Part shown: piece after piece, positions 1 to 5,503 of the stretch
Layout of the letters: each line of letters starts with the position of its first letter
Numbering within the stretch: the first letter of the stretch is position 1
Assembly: GCA_947647645.1 (NCBI GenBank)
Contig: CANSLE010000141.1
Span: 1 to 6,605 of the forward strand
Direction of reading: 5' to 3'
Length of the DNA: 6,605 nt
From: an uncultured Microbacterium sp.
GTDB lineage: Bacteria; Actinomycetota; Actinomycetes; Actinomycetales; Microbacteriaceae
Notes under the pieces: generated by a model
Databases searched by the model: none
What the model saw: only the letters and a program-made list of their open reading frames with translations
What the model was told of the DNA's origin: nothing
Program-made: the position numbers and the translations under genes

Positions 1-2
1 GC

Positions 3-854
3 GCGCCGCTGGATCGCACGGTGGTGTTCGAGTGGCGTCTGCCGCGCACCGTCGCGGCGATCGTGCTCGGCGGCTACCTCGCCGTCGCGGGCGCGCTGTT
101 CCAGACGGTGACCCGCAACCCGCTGGCGAGCCCTGACATCCTCGGTCTCTCCAACGGTGCGTTCACGGGCATGCTGCTCACCGTGGTCTTCGTCTCGACC
201 TCGTGGCCGGCTCTCACGGTGGGCGCTGTCGTCGGTGGCGTCGTCACCGCGACGATCATCGCGCTGCTGTCGGGGCGCGCGCGACTGCAAGGGTTCCGGC
301 TCATCGTGATCGGTATCGGCGTCGCGGCCATGCTCGCCTCGACGAACACCTGGATGCTGTTGCACGTCGAGCTGGAGACGGCGATGTTCGCCTCCGCCTG
401 GGGCGCGGGTACGCTCAACGGCGTCGCCGCGGCGCCCGTCGCGGGCGCGGTGCTGTGCGGGCTGCCCCTCCTCGCCGCACTGTTCCCGCTCACGCGGCAA
501 CGACGTCAGCTCGACCTCGGTGACGACATCGCACTGACCACCGGGGCCCGTCCGGCTCTCGTGCGCGGCAGCAGCCTCCTCATTGCCGTCGGGCTCGTGT
601 CGATCTCCACCGCGGTCATGGGGCCCGTGGCGTTCGTCGCGCTCGCGGCGCCCCAGATCGCGCGACGACTCGCCCGCACCCCCTTCCTGTCCCTCCCTCT
701 CTCCGCGCTCGTCGGCGCGCTCCTTCTCCTCGTCTCCGACGTGGTCGCGCAACACGTGCTGCCGGTCTCGCTGCCGGTCGGCGTGGTGACGGTCTCCGTC
801 GGCGGCCTCTACCTCGTGCTCACTCTCATCCAGGAGATCCGTCGCCGTGTCTGA
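3..854 (+). CDS. FecCD/FepG-type siderophore ABC permease, 5' partial
   Basis: This is the inner-membrane permease of a ferric-siderophore ABC importer. The frame is open from the window edge, so the true start lies upstream. The 283 visible residues lack roughly 50-60 compared with the usual length of about 340. Several family features are visible, numbered from the first full codon: RLPR at 12-15, RNPLASPDILG at 38-48, a WGAGTLNG segment at 133-140, and LGDDIALTTGAR at 172-183, which should form the loop that contacts the ATPase. GPVAFVALAAPQIARR at 207-222 has the APQIAR form typical of FepG-like members rather than the PHIAR of FepD/BtuC-like ones. LPVGVVT at 257-263 lies near the C-terminus. 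Many hydrophobic segments run through the protein. Its last codons overlap the ATPase gene by 8 bp, which points to translational coupling. The family is clear; the siderophore transported cannot be read from the sequence. Confidence 0.95.
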   Translation, partial: APLDRTVVFEWRLPRTVAAIVLGGYLAVAGALFQTVTRNPLASPDILGLSNGAFTGMLLTVVFVSTSWPALTVGAVVGGVVTATIIALLSGRARLQGFRLIVIGIGVAAMLASTNTWMLLHVELETAMFASAWGAGTLNGVAAAPVAGAVLCGLPLLAALFPLTRQRRQLDLGDDIALTTGARPALVRGSSLLIAVGLVSISTAVMGPVAFVALAAPQIARRLARTPFLSLPLSALVGALLLLVSDVVAQHVLPVSLPVGVVTVSVGGLYLVLTLIQEIRRRV

Positions 855-1686
855 CCTCGCGCCTGTCCCCTCCGGTTCCCGTGATCGCACTCGCCTGAGC
901 GCCGAGGCGGTCTCGCTCGGCTACGGCGACGACCCGATCGTCCCGCGGCTGACGACGAGAATTCCGGAAGGGTCCTTCACCGTCATCATCGGGCCGAACG
1001 CATGCGGGAAGTCCACTCTCCTGCGGGGCCTGTCCCGTCTGCTGCGGCCGATGACGGGCACCGTCGTGTTGGACGGATCCGACATCACCCGCCTGCCCGC
1101 AAAGGATGTCGCCCGTCGCCTCGGCCTCCTTCCGCAGTCCGCGTCGGCGCCGGAAGGAATCACGGTGGCGGATCTGGTGGGACGCGGCCGCTATCCTCAC
1201 CAGGGCCTCTGGCGACAGTGGACGGATGCCGATGAGGAGGCGGTTCGCGAAGCCATGGCCGAGACGGGCGTCACGTCCCTGTCGGGACGACGCGTCGAGG
1301 AGCTCTCCGGCGGCCAACGTCAGCGCGTGTGGGTCGCCATGGTTCTCGCCCAGCAGACGGAGCTGCTCCTCCTCGACGAGCCCACGACGTTCCTGGACAT
1401 CGCCCACCAGGTCGAGCTCATGGAGCTGTTCGCCGCGCTCAATCGCGCAGGTCGGACCATCGTCGCCGTGCTGCACGACCTCAACCACGCCGCACGCTAC
1501 GCCGACCACGTCATCGCCATGAAGAACGGGCGCATCGTCGCAGAGGGGCCGCCCGTCGAGGTGATCACCGCCGCCCGTGTGCAGGAGATCTTCGATCTGC
1601 CCAACGTCGTGATCGCAGATCCCGTCACGGGCGGCCCTCTCGTGGTCCCGCTCGGGGCGCGGCACACGGCCTCGGAGCACGCATGA
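847..1686 (+). CDS. Siderophore ABC transporter ATPase (FepC/FecE family)
   Basis: This cytoplasmic ATPase powers the adjacent FecCD permease. The full set of ABC motifs is present in 279 residues: Walker A GPNACGKST at 49-57, Q-loop Gln97, signature LSGGQRQR at 153-160, Walker B LLLLDEPT at 173-180, D-loop LD at 183-184 and the switch His210. The GRGRYPHQG segment at 112-120, after the Q-loop, is characteristic of iron-siderophore importers. No key residue is missing, so it should be active. The GTG start at 847 has an AGGAG at 832-836 and lies inside the end of the permease gene. The stop at 1684-1686 overlaps the next start as ATGA. The operon order permease, ATPase, SIP supports ferric-siderophore uptake. 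Expression is probably iron-controlled through an upstream promoter outside the window; no operator is visible here. Confidence 0.96.
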   Translation: MSDLAPVPSGSRDRTRLSAEAVSLGYGDDPIVPRLTTRIPEGSFTVIIGPNACGKSTLLRGLSRLLRPMTGTVVLDGSDITRLPAKDVARRLGLLPQSASAPEGITVADLVGRGRYPHQGLWRQWTDADEEAVREAMAETGVTSLSGRRVEELSGGQRQRVWVAMVLAQQTELLLLDEPTTFLDIAHQVELMELFAALNRAGRTIVAVLHDLNHAARYADHVIAMKNGRIVAEGPPVEVITAARVQEIFDLPNVVIADPVTGGPLVVPLGARHTASEHA

Positions 1687-2546
1687 CGAACCCCCGGCGA
1701 CATGCCGAGCGCCTCTGGGACTACAGCGCCTTCCCGGTGGCGGTGGCGCGCGTCAGCGCTCCGACGACGAACTTCCGCCGGGTCACACTGTCCGGGTCTG
1801 CTCTGCGCCACTTCGCCCCCTGGGGACTGGACCAGCGCGTCAAACTCGTCCTGCCCCTTGTCGGCGGCGGCTTCACGGATGTAGGCCTGCGCGACGATCC
1901 GACACCGCATCCACGCGACTGGTACGCGCGATGGAAGGCACTCCCGGAGGAGCTACGCAATCCTCTGCGCACGTACACGCCTTCGGCGATCCGTCCACAG
2001 CGAGGCGAGATCGACATCGACCTCTTCATCCATGAACCAGCCGGGCCCGCTTCTCAGTGGGCGCTCACGTGCATGCCCGGTGACGAGATCATCGTCACGG
2101 GTCCGGACATCCGCGTCGGCTACACCGGGTACGGCATCCATTTCACGCCTCCCGCGCCGCCACGCAGGATCCTCCTCATCGGCGACGCGTCCGCCCTGCC
2201 CGCGATCGCGAACATCGTTCGCGCTCAGCCCGCGGGCGTTCAGGTCGAGGTCCTGGTGGAACTCGCCGACGCGACGGACCTGCCGCAAGACGACCTCGTG
2301 GGGCGCACCACAATCATCGCGGAAGGTGCGGTGCCCGGCGCGTCGCTGGAGCGGCTGGTCCGCCAGTGGACGGATGCCGAGTCCACCGCCTTCCGCGCAC
2401 ACGGCGACCGAGGCTACACGTGGATCGCGGGCGAGACCGGAGCGGTCACCCGCATCCGTCGACATCTGATGACGAGCGCGGCGTTCACGGCGGCACAGGT
2501 CTCCTTCCTCGGCTACTGGAGACACGGCGGGCCCTTGGTCGGCTGA
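1683..2546 (+). CDS. Siderophore-interacting protein (SIP/ViuB-type FAD ferric reductase)
   Basis: This is a 287-residue cytoplasmic flavoprotein expected to reduce the iron in an imported ferric siderophore and so release Fe(II). The frame is open much further upstream, but the ATG at 1683 is chosen because it overlaps the ATPase stop as ATGA, has GGAG at 1674-1677, and begins where SIP homology begins. Family features: an N-terminal FAD-binding beta-barrel with the flavin-contacting RTYT at 96-99, then the DLFIHEPAGPASQWA segment at 113-127. A C-terminal NAD(P)H-type domain follows, with GDASALPAI at 167-175, WIAGETGAV at 247-255 and the terminal GYWRHG at 277-282. Length is normal for the family. 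Coupling to the importer genes places reduction right after transport. The electron donor (NAD(P)H or ferredoxin) cannot be decided from sequence alone. Confidence 0.95.
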   Translation: MTNPRRHAERLWDYSAFPVAVARVSAPTTNFRRVTLSGSALRHFAPWGLDQRVKLVLPLVGGGFTDVGLRDDPTPHPRDWYARWKALPEELRNPLRTYTPSAIRPQRGEIDIDLFIHEPAGPASQWALTCMPGDEIIVTGPDIRVGYTGYGIHFTPPAPPRRILLIGDASALPAIANIVRAQPAGVQVEVLVELADATDLPQDDLVGRTTIIAEGAVPGASLERLVRQWTDAESTAFRAHGDRGYTWIAGETGAVTRIRRHLMTSAAFTAAQVSFLGYWRHGGPLVG

Positions 2547-2548
2547 CA

Positions 2549-2597
2549 GTCCGCCCCGTCGCGCCCGGAGCGGGCGGGCTCACGCGGTTCGGCGGAC
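2549..2597. terminator. Candidate bidirectional terminator between convergent genes
   Basis: An outer perfect 7-bp inverted repeat (GTCCGCC at 2549-2555 with GGCGGAC at 2591-2597) encloses a second hairpin, CGCCCG/CGGGCG with a GAG loop, at 2562-2576. It fills most of the 70-bp gap between the plus-strand SIP gene and the minus-strand YtxH-like gene. There is no T-run on either side, which is common in high-GC actinobacteria but makes the call uncertain. In DNA this rich in G and C, short inverted repeats also arise by chance. Confidence 0.4.
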
Positions 2598-2616
2598 GGC
2601 GTCCACAGCGGTCGGC

Positions 2617-2826
2617 TCAGGCGCCGAGCTTCTTCGCGGCCTTCTTGGCCGCTTTGTCGACGACCTTCCGCGAGCGTGCCCGCGCCTTCTTGAGGGACGG
2701 ATCGTCCCACAGGTGTTTGGCCGCGGCGCTGATCTCCCGGTAGCGAGCGCGCCCGGCCCGGGCGCCCAGCACATAGCCGGCGCCGGCGGCGATCGCGACG
2801 GTGAGCCAGAACTTCAGTCCGGACAT
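2617..2826 (-). CDS. YtxH-like small membrane protein
   Basis: This is a 69-residue protein of unknown role. It begins with one hydrophobic segment (about residues 5-20), followed by GYVLGARAGRARY (17-29), a motif recurring in small actinobacterial proteins usually labelled YtxH-like or hypothetical. A WDDPSL segment follows, then a Lys/Ala/Arg-rich helical tail (residues 50-69, ending KKAAKKLGA). The predicted layout is a single N-terminal membrane anchor with a basic, probably cytoplasmic helix. The ATG at 2826 is preferred over one nine codons upstream (2853) because AGGAGG lies just before it and homologues start at the hydrophobic segment. It converges with the siderophore operon and lies downstream of the HAD gene on the same strand, separated by 97 bp with a hairpin, so it probably has its own promoter. 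A TAGCCT at 2855-2860 on the minus strand could be a -10 element, but no good -35 is seen. Confidence 0.85.
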   Translation of the reverse strand: MSGLKFWLTVAIAAGAGYVLGARAGRARYREISAAAKHLWDDPSLKKARARSRKVVDKAAKKAAKKLGA

Positions 2827-2830
2827 GTGT

Positions 2831-2836
2831 CCTCCT
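2831..2836 (-). promoter_or_regulatory. Ribosome-binding site fixing the YtxH-like start
   Basis: On the minus strand a perfect AGGAGG, within GAAGGAGG, lies 4 bases before the ATG at 2826. The gap is a little short, but the site is strong. It lies inside the reading frame if the upstream ATG at 2853 were used, which argues for the shorter protein. Confidence 0.7.
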
Positions 2837-2888
2837 TCGTCGACGTGGATCACCAGGCTATGCCGTCACGCGGTTCAGCGCCGAGGGG

Positions 2889-2927
2889 TTGACAACGGTG
2901 GGGCCGGCTACAGCTGGCCGCTGTCAA
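2889..2927 (-). terminator. Hairpin spanning the HAD gene stop codon, candidate terminator
   Basis: TTGACAACGG (2889-2898) pairs with CCGCTGTCAA (2918-2927) over 10 positions with one mismatch. Within it, 2902-2919 is an imperfect palindrome that could form an alternative inner stem. The TGA stop of the HAD gene (2924-2926) lies inside the stem. There is no T-run afterwards on the minus strand. It may end the TPR-HAD transcript before the YtxH-like gene, or stabilise its 3' end. Confidence 0.45.
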
Positions 2928-3961
2928 GGACGACCAAACGGATCCGCGTACAGACGCTCGGGCACGCGGAAGCCGTAGATGGCGCGGCCGGTCGCCCAGA
3001 TCGCGGCGGCACCGGCGCGGACGAGGTCGATCGGACGCGACCCCTCGGACACGATGTGGATGTCGGCGCCGTCGATACGCACCGCGGCGTCGCGAACCGC
3101 CGTGACATCGCCGCGCACGGTCGTCTCCGGGTACTCCTCGTGCAGCTCGCGGAGGTCGCCCACGATGTAGGTCGGACGCGAGGTGGACGGCGCGGCCAGA
3201 ACGTGCTTCGGCCGATCGATCCCGGTGAGCACGAGGACGGAGTTCAGCCCTGCAGCCTGGGCTCCGGCGATGTCGGTGTCGAGGCGGTCGCCGACGAACA
3301 GCGCGTTCCTGGCACCGAAACGCGCCACCGCCTCGTCGAAGATGGGCCGCTCCGGCTTCCCCGCAACGACGGCGAGCCGCCCGACCGCCGTGTGCACGGC
3401 CGACACGAGTGTGCCGTTTCCCGGCGCGATCCCGCGCGCCTGAGGGATTGTCCAATCGGTGTTCGTAGCGATCCAGGGGATGCCGCCGGCATCCTCCGGC
3501 GTGGCGAGCGCGTACGCGGCTTCGGCGAGGTGCTCCCAGCCGACATGCGGGGCAAAGCCCTGGACGACCGCGGCGGGGGACGCGTCGGCGCTGCGGGTGA
3601 CGACGAACCCGGCCTTCTCGACCTCGAACACGAGGCCGTCTCCCCCGACGACCAGAACAGTCGCTCCGGGACCGACCCGTTCCCGGAGCAGCCGCATCGC
3701 CGCCTGAGGGCTGGTCACGACGTCCTCGGGTCGGGTCGAGACCAGGCCGAGCTCCCGCAGGTGATCGGCGACGACGCTGTCGCGACGCGAAGCGTTGTTG
3801 GTGATGTAACCGAGCCGCCGCGTCGCGCCGGCAGCGTTCAGACTCTCCACCGCGTAGGGCAAGGCGCCGGCGCCGGCGTAGACGACACCGTCGAGATCCG
3901 CGAGCACCGCGTCGACACCATCGAGCGGGGTGGCTGCCGACCGGCGCGAGAAGAGCGCCAT
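2924..3961 (-). CDS. HAD-IIA family phosphatase (NagD-like; Rv1692-like glycerol-phosphate phosphatase candidate)
   Basis: This is a 345-residue cytoplasmic phosphatase of the HAD superfamily, subfamily IIA. All four catalytic motifs are visible: DLDGVVY at 22-28 (nucleophile Asp22, acid/base Asp24), TNN at 54-56, Lys202 in GKPE, and GDRLDTD at 224-230 with metal-binding Asp225. The cap domain between them contains ATNTDWTIP (165-173). After the fold ends near residue 270 there is an extension of about 75 residues. The mycobacterial glycerol-3-phosphate phosphatase Rv1692 is of similar size and also has a C-terminal domain, so recycling of glycerol phosphate from lipid head groups is a reasonable hypothesis; substrate cannot be proved from motifs. 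The start ATG at 3961 overlaps the TPR gene stop as TGATG. Its AGGAGG (3972-3977, minus) lies within the codons for the TPR protein's final glutamates. The frame stays open upstream, but that part is a shadow of the TPR gene. Confidence 0.93.
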   Translation of the reverse strand: MALFSRRSAATPLDGVDAVLADLDGVVYAGAGALPYAVESLNAAGATRRLGYITNNASRRDSVVADHLRELGLVSTRPEDVVTSPQAAMRLLRERVGPGATVLVVGGDGLVFEVEKAGFVVTRSADASPAAVVQGFAPHVGWEHLAEAAYALATPEDAGGIPWIATNTDWTIPQARGIAPGNGTLVSAVHTAVGRLAVVAGKPERPIFDEAVARFGARNALFVGDRLDTDIAGAQAAGLNSVLVLTGIDRPKHVLAAPSTSRPTYIVGDLRELHEEYPETTVRGDVTAVRDAAVRIDGADIHIVSEGSRPIDLVRAGAAAIWATGRAIYGFRVPERLYADPFGRP

Positions 3962-5214
3962 CAGCCTCGCTCCTCCTCGGTCTCGTCCTCGCCCACCACC
4001 GCATCCGTGCTCGGGTCGTCGACAGCCGTCACGCCGCCAGAGGCCTCCACCGCGTCGGCTTCGACCGGGAGCGCGATCTCCTCGACTTCGTCGATCTCGA
4101 TCACCTCGAGGTCGGCATCCAGCGCGCCGAGGGCTTCCGCCGCGATCTCTGCGCGACGCTGCCACTGGACTGCCTCCTCCCCGCGCCCGAGCTCTTCGAG
4201 CACCGCCGCCCGGGCCGCGAACAGCCCCGGGCTCCAGCTGAAGGCACGATCGGGATCCAGCTCCGGGATGTCCAGCTCCTGCAGCGCCCGCTCGGGCTCG
4301 CCCATGTCGAGGCGCGCGCCCGACATCGCGATCGCCAGCTCGACGCGCACCTCGGTGGGCAGAGCGGCGCGGTCGACCGCACGACCGACCTCCAGCGCGC
4401 GATCGGCGCGACCGACTCCACGCTCGCTGTCGACGAGGAGAGCGATCTGGTCGTCACGTCCGGAGATGCGCCGGTAGGTGCGGAGCTCACGGACCGCGAG
4501 GGCGAAGTCGCCGAGCGCATACGCCGTGATGGCGACGGTCTCACGGACGATCGCGATCCGCCCCGCGCTGCGGGATGCCGCGAGAGCGTGCTCATGAGCG
4601 CGCTGCGGGTCGTCATCGATGAGACGCGCGGCCATCGCCAGGTGGCGAGCGACCTGCTCGGCGTTCTCCTTCGACAGCGTCTTCAGCTCGTTACGCGCGG
4701 CGGTCGGCAGATCCTGAGGAGTGACGTCCTCCGGCAAGACGGGACCGGCGGGGCCGCTGCGGCGATCGGAGGTCTGCGGGGGCCGAGACGAACGCCCGTC
4801 CCGTGCGGGGTAGGGCCTGCGGTCGCCGTCCCGCGGGGCGTACGGCTTGCGGCCGCCATCACGCGGGGCATACGGCTTCCGCTCACCATCACGCTTCGCG
4901 TACGGCTTGCGGTCACCATCACGCGGGGCATACGGCTTCCGCTCACCATCACGCGGGGCATACGGCTTCCGCTCACCATCACGCTTCGCGTACGGCTTCC
5001 GCTCACCATCGCGCGGGGCATACGGCTTCCGCTCACCATCACGCTTCGCGTACGGCTTCCGCTCACCATCACGCGGGGCATACGGCTTCCGCTCACCATC
5101 ACGACCCGAGCGAGCGGAGGAACCGCCGTCGCGCCGGGGCGGGCGGCCGTCAGACGACCCCCGACGGCGCGCGGGCGTCGCATCCTTGTTCTCGGGATCG
5201 CGCTCCTGTGCCAT
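3961..5214 (-). CDS. TPR-like protein with N-terminal DGERKPYAPR decapeptide repeats
   Basis: This is a 417-residue protein with three parts. Residues 1-157 are low-complexity, rich in Arg, Gly, Pro and Ser, and basic; they contain ten tandem decapeptides (39-138) of consensus DGERKPYA(P/K)R. Residues about 158-365 form a conserved helical region, starting VLPEDVTPQDLP, that resembles TPR-like pairs (for example HALAASRSAGRIAIVRETVAI and ALGDFALAVRELRTYRR). Residues 366-417 are strongly acidic. There is no signal peptide or membrane segment, so it is probably cytoplasmic. It pairs with the HAD gene through a 1-bp stop/start overlap, as the hypothetical/TPR gene Rv1691 precedes Rv1692 in mycobacteria. 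The ATG at 5214 has AGGA 8 bases upstream. The gene starts about 70 bp after the 5S rRNA, with no clear promoter between. Function is unknown; the TPR core suggests protein binding and the basic repeats suggest RNA or protein contacts, but both are inferences. Confidence 0.9.
   Translation of the reverse strand: MAQERDPENKDATPARRRGSSDGRPPRRDGGSSARSGRDGERKPYAPRDGERKPYAKRDGERKPYAPRDGERKPYAKRDGERKPYAPRDGERKPYAPRDGDRKPYAKRDGERKPYAPRDGGRKPYAPRDGDRRPYPARDGRSSRPPQTSDRRSGPAGPVLPEDVTPQDLPTAARNELKTLSKENAEQVARHLAMAARLIDDDPQRAHEHALAASRSAGRIAIVRETVAITAYALGDFALAVRELRTYRRISGRDDQIALLVDSERGVGRADRALEVGRAVDRAALPTEVRVELAIAMSGARLDMGEPERALQELDIPELDPDRAFSWSPGLFAARAAVLEELGRGEEAVQWQRRAEIAAEALGALDADLEVIEIDEVEEIALPVEADAVEASGGVTAVDDPSTDAVVGEDETEEERG
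4801..5100 (-). repeat. Coding minisatellite: ten 30-bp tandem units
   Basis: Ten 30-bp units run without gaps and in frame inside the TPR gene. In protein order the eighth-ninth residues read AP or AK-type: P, K, P, K, P, P, K, P, P, then a degenerate last unit. The P-type units at 5071-5100, 4951-4980, 4921-4950 and 4861-4890 are identical in DNA, and the one at 5011-5040 differs by one base. The K-type units at 5041-5070 and 4981-5010 are identical, and the one at 4891-4920 differs at two bases. Units at 4831-4860 and 4801-4830 are diverged. The perfect copies indicate recent duplication or homogenisation. Confidence 0.97.
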
Positions 5215-5241
5215 CGACGGGTTCCTCTCGGTCTGTTAACG

Positions 5242-5275
5242 GGAAATGGCCACCCAGCGTTGGGTGGCCATTTCC
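5242..5275 (-). terminator. Strong hairpin after 5S rRNA, probable rRNA operon terminator
   Basis: A perfect 15-bp inverted repeat, GGAAATGGCCACCCA with its complement, is separated by a 4-base loop (5257-5260). It begins about 10 bases after the 5S 3' end on the minus strand. The downstream minus-strand sequence begins CGTTAACAGA, so there is no real U-tract. It sits only 27 bases before the ATG of the TPR gene, so it is at once the likely rRNA terminator and part of any leader carried by a read-through transcript. Confidence 0.75.
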
Positions 5276-5284
5276 TGAAAGAAG

Positions 5285-5401
5285 TCCGGCGGTGTCCTAC
5301 TCTCCCACAGGGTCCCCCCTGCAGTACCATCGGCGCTATGAGGCTTAGCTTCCGGGTTCGGAATGTAACCGGGCGTTTCCCTCACGCTATGGCCGCCGAA
5401 A
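5285..5401 (-). rRNA. rrf: 5S ribosomal RNA
   Basis: The minus strand reads as a typical actinobacterial 5S rRNA of about 117 nt, starting near TTTCGGCGG and ending near ACACCGCCGGA. These ends pair to form helix I. The conserved CCGAACCCGGAAG loop and the terminal GTGGGAGAGTAGG segment are present. It lies about 100 bp after the 23S gene, in the usual 16S-23S-5S order. The exact ends may be off by one or two bases. Confidence 0.96.
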
Positions 5402-5425
5402 CACTATCGATGTTTCAATCAAGCA

Positions 5426-5444
5426 CACAACAAACAATGTTGTG
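5426..5444 (-). other. Small hairpin in the 23S-5S spacer
   Basis: CACAACA (5426-5432) and TGTTGTG (5438-5444) form a perfect 7-bp stem with a 5-base loop, in the 102-bp spacer between 23S and 5S (5402-5503). No tRNA is present in this spacer. The hairpin may take part in processing of the precursor rRNA, but this is only an inference from position. Confidence 0.35.
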
Positions 5445-5503
5445 CAGCCCTCGACCGTACATCGAGAACCACTCAGTGGACGCAAGCACCTAGAACGGTG
5501 TGT

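Noticed and set aside
826..1680. Minus-strand open frame of 284 codons opposite the ATPase gene
   Set aside because: It is antisense to a complete ABC ATPase and has no recognisable protein features.
1329..1682. N-terminal extension of the SIP frame
   Set aside because: It overlaps the ATPase motifs in another frame and has Arg-rich shadow composition. The ATG at 1683 has a ribosome-binding site and the ATGA coupling.
1216..2380. Shared 17-base word CAGTGGACGGATGCCGA at 1216-1232 and 2364-2380
   Set aside because: Both encode QWTDA(D/E) in unrelated proteins, and the word includes the common GGATGC hexamer. The surrounding sequences are not similar, so it is not evidence of a duplication or mobile element.
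2801..4477. Plus-strand open frame of 558 codons opposite the HAD and TPR genes
   Set aside because: It is a high-GC antisense shadow with no recognisable domain. The opposite strand carries a complete HAD phosphatase with all catalytic motifs.
4801..5100. CRISPR-like array, because of regular repeats near 30 bp
   Set aside because: The units are contiguous with no spacers and lie in frame in a coding gene.
4588..5493. Long plus-strand open frame (301 codons) and two more plus-strand frames across the repeat array
   Set aside because: A 30-bp repeat without stops keeps all frames open, so the frames are artefacts of the minisatellite. The longest one also runs into the 5S gene. The minus-strand TPR frame has a ribosome-binding site, a conserved core and a coupled neighbour.
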